Shown: piece by piece, positions 62,200-64,000 of the stretch
Position numbering within the stretch: position 1 is the stretch's first letter
Layout of the letters: each line of letters starts with the position of its first letter
Source: Trichoplusia ni
Taxonomy: Eukaryota > Arthropoda > Insecta > Lepidoptera > Noctuidae
Direction: 5' to 3'
DNA: 64,000 nt
Assembly (NCBI RefSeq): GCF_003590095.1
Contig: NC_039488.1
Span: 2,046,001 to 2,110,000, forward strand
Position numbers and translations under genes: made by a program
Notes under the pieces: model-generated
What the model was told of the DNA's origin: nothing
The model's input: the letters and a program-made list of their open reading frames with translations, nothing else
Database searches by the model: none

Positions 62200-64000
62200 A
62201 ACGCTTCATTTAATGAACTGTACGCGACATCTATGTAGATCACTAGAGTTAAAAACTTTAAGTACTTAGGTATCTACAAGTAGTTGAAACGAACAAAAGC
62301 TAGCTGCTGGTGGATTTTTGCGTGATCCGTGTATTCACTCGCCCTATCCCATAAAATAAGTTTCGACCATATCTAGGTGACTGCAGTATATTCAAATTAA
62401 ATTTATTAGGAAATTGTACAAGATATTATATGAGCATGTAATTACCCGATATACTCACGTTCATTACATTATTTTGTTAATTGGCCTTCTTTAAATGTGT
62501 TCTCAATGTGCAACGGTATCTAAAAGGAACGTAGCGTAAGACGTTGCAATTAGCTTTTGTGTAGAAACGATATATTAAATATTTCACAAATAGCTTAAGA
62601 TCACTACAACAAACATTGCAATTACGTATTTATGGCGTAAACTGTGTCAGTGTATCGAGGTATATTGTAGTATTAGTATTTTAGGTAATCTACTGACTGG
62701 CTCTTGCATCTATCGTCTAAACTTGGTAAAACCCTCTTTTTAGCTATAAAACAGGGATACGGTTAATTATTTAATAGGTGTTTATATGCATAATATCTCA
62801 CTGGAAACATGATGATTATTATTTAGTAGTGTATTGGTCTAGGTTACTCTAGATTTACATTTAGAGAAAGTAAATTCGTCTAAGCTATTGTTTTACTAGG
62901 AATTATAATGACATCAATGACACAATCACAAACAACTTATTTCTTAATCTTTAAGTAATATTCCTCGCCTTCGTGTGTGTTTTTTTGTTACATCCGCATG
63001 AAGTCTTGTGATTTCTCAATTTGTGATATCTACATAACACGTTCAATCCGGGCCTGAAAGGTTGTGTCTTTAATATGATTACAAATTGATGATTGCACAG
63101 GGCGCAGCATAAGCGCTAGGGATATGTCGAACACAAAGGACTAAAACACTTCGACTATCTACTGTCTCAGGCAAAAACAACTGACCGCCTTCACATGCTT
63201 TGCGCGACTCTCTGGCTGGCCTAAGACCTGCTGTTTTTTTCGAAGGCTGTCTGTGAAGAGCCAACCCCGTAAAGATACACGTGCTTGTCGACTCCTGCTT
63301 AGGTCCCAATTACACTATTTCCAATGGTCGCTGAATTCATGGAAATGGGATTAAAATGACAATATTCTAGATAAGAATGGACACATTCTATATAGACGCA
63401 TTCTAAGCATTTTGCCAATACATAATTGGAAATTCTGCACCTGGTGGAACAGACACCGTCAATACAATCATCTGCCATTGTAAATATTGGAATCGAGGCC
63501 CTGATCGGTTGACAGGTTTCCTGGTACCTGCAGCTAGACCTCAAGGCAGATCGTTTTGTGATCACACCTTGAAGAACCCTAAATCTATGAAAGAATGAGG
63601 TTTGTAGGTGTACCAGATTCTACGACACACATTAATATTTTAAATAGGTAGATAAGAGCATTCGATGCCTTTGAGTTAATGGGCTAATGTGTTAAATATT
63701 TAGAGACCGTTGTTTTTATCTATGAATGTCGGCAATGCGTTGGCGTTTGATCTATCGTAGGGATTATTAATTTGTTTGTTTGTCTATAATCACTTTTTTG
63801 TTTCCGGCCGCATAGATGTTTGTTTATGGTGAAAAGTAACCTTAGCGGTTTATCTATTTTCAAACCACATTTATCGAAATCGCGGTTAAGATTAATTCAT
63901 CTTTTCCTAGGTAGGTATGTAGTACATGTTACAGTAGATTTGGATTTGGAAAAGGAAGAAAAAACCAGATTAAACTTAGCAGATTACGGATTCAACATTC
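62200..64000. other. Intergenic stretch, no gene seen
   Basis: Two overlapping - strand frames at 63079-63565 have neither splice sites in register nor recognisable domains. The stretch is GC-richer than its surroundings and may be repeat-derived. I make no functional call. Confidence 0.35.

Noticed and set aside
63079..63565. Cysteine-containing - strand frames as a small secreted protein gene
   Set aside because: No signal peptide, the frames overlap out of register, and the region looks repeat-derived.

Overview
The window is nuclear DNA from an insect, almost certainly a lepidopteran and probably a noctuoid moth. The evidence is AT-rich introns of mostly 60-1000 bp, single-copy animal genes with insect-like exon structure, Helitron-type repeats ending in CTAG, tRNA-derived SINEs and LINE tails of types common in moths. 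The species assignment is inference.  Right part (about 26-62 kb): a compact block of conserved housekeeping genes, which I could resolve exon by exon with all splice phases consistent. TfIIA-S (TFIIA gamma subunit, + strand, 4 exons, 108 aa) converges on PSME4 (proteasome activator PA200, - strand, 24 coding exons, 1921 aa). PSME4 shares an 80-bp head-to-head start region with a small uncharacterised + strand gene (76 aa). A terminal exon of an unrecognised - strand gene follows at 47.2-47.6 kb. Then comes SKIV2L/twister (Ski2 RNA helicase of the Ski complex, - strand, 22 coding exons, 1252 aa). The genes act in transcription initiation, ATP-independent proteasome activation and cytoplasmic exosome-linked RNA decay; they are neighbours, not a pathway.  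Left part (about 1-25 kb): no conserved protein gene, but much structure. It holds a 57-bp repeat with a built-in hairpin inside a larger duplication (1.8-2.6 kb), and a PIF/Harbinger-like transposon with perfect TIRs and a nested LINE fragment (5.0-6.6 kb). A small TATA/CRE/initiator gene encoding an unrecognised 122-aa basic protein lies at 6.7-7.6 kb. Three unrelated tandem arrays follow: 32 bp (11.0-11.7 kb), a GC-rich alternating 185/210-bp array (12.2-15.1 kb) and a purine-rich 35-bp array (20.3-23.0 kb). Between the last two lies a 4-kb stretch carrying about 17 copies of one 3'-splice-site-like module (consensus TATTGTTGACAG, preceded by a branch-point-like ATAAY).  The module field, the 35-bp array and a canonical splice acceptor plus polyadenylation signals at 23.1-23.3 kb all lie on the + strand. 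Together they suggest a spliced, repeat-rich long non-coding RNA gene. This is the most unusual part of the window and the best candidate for something undescribed. No RNA data were available to test it.
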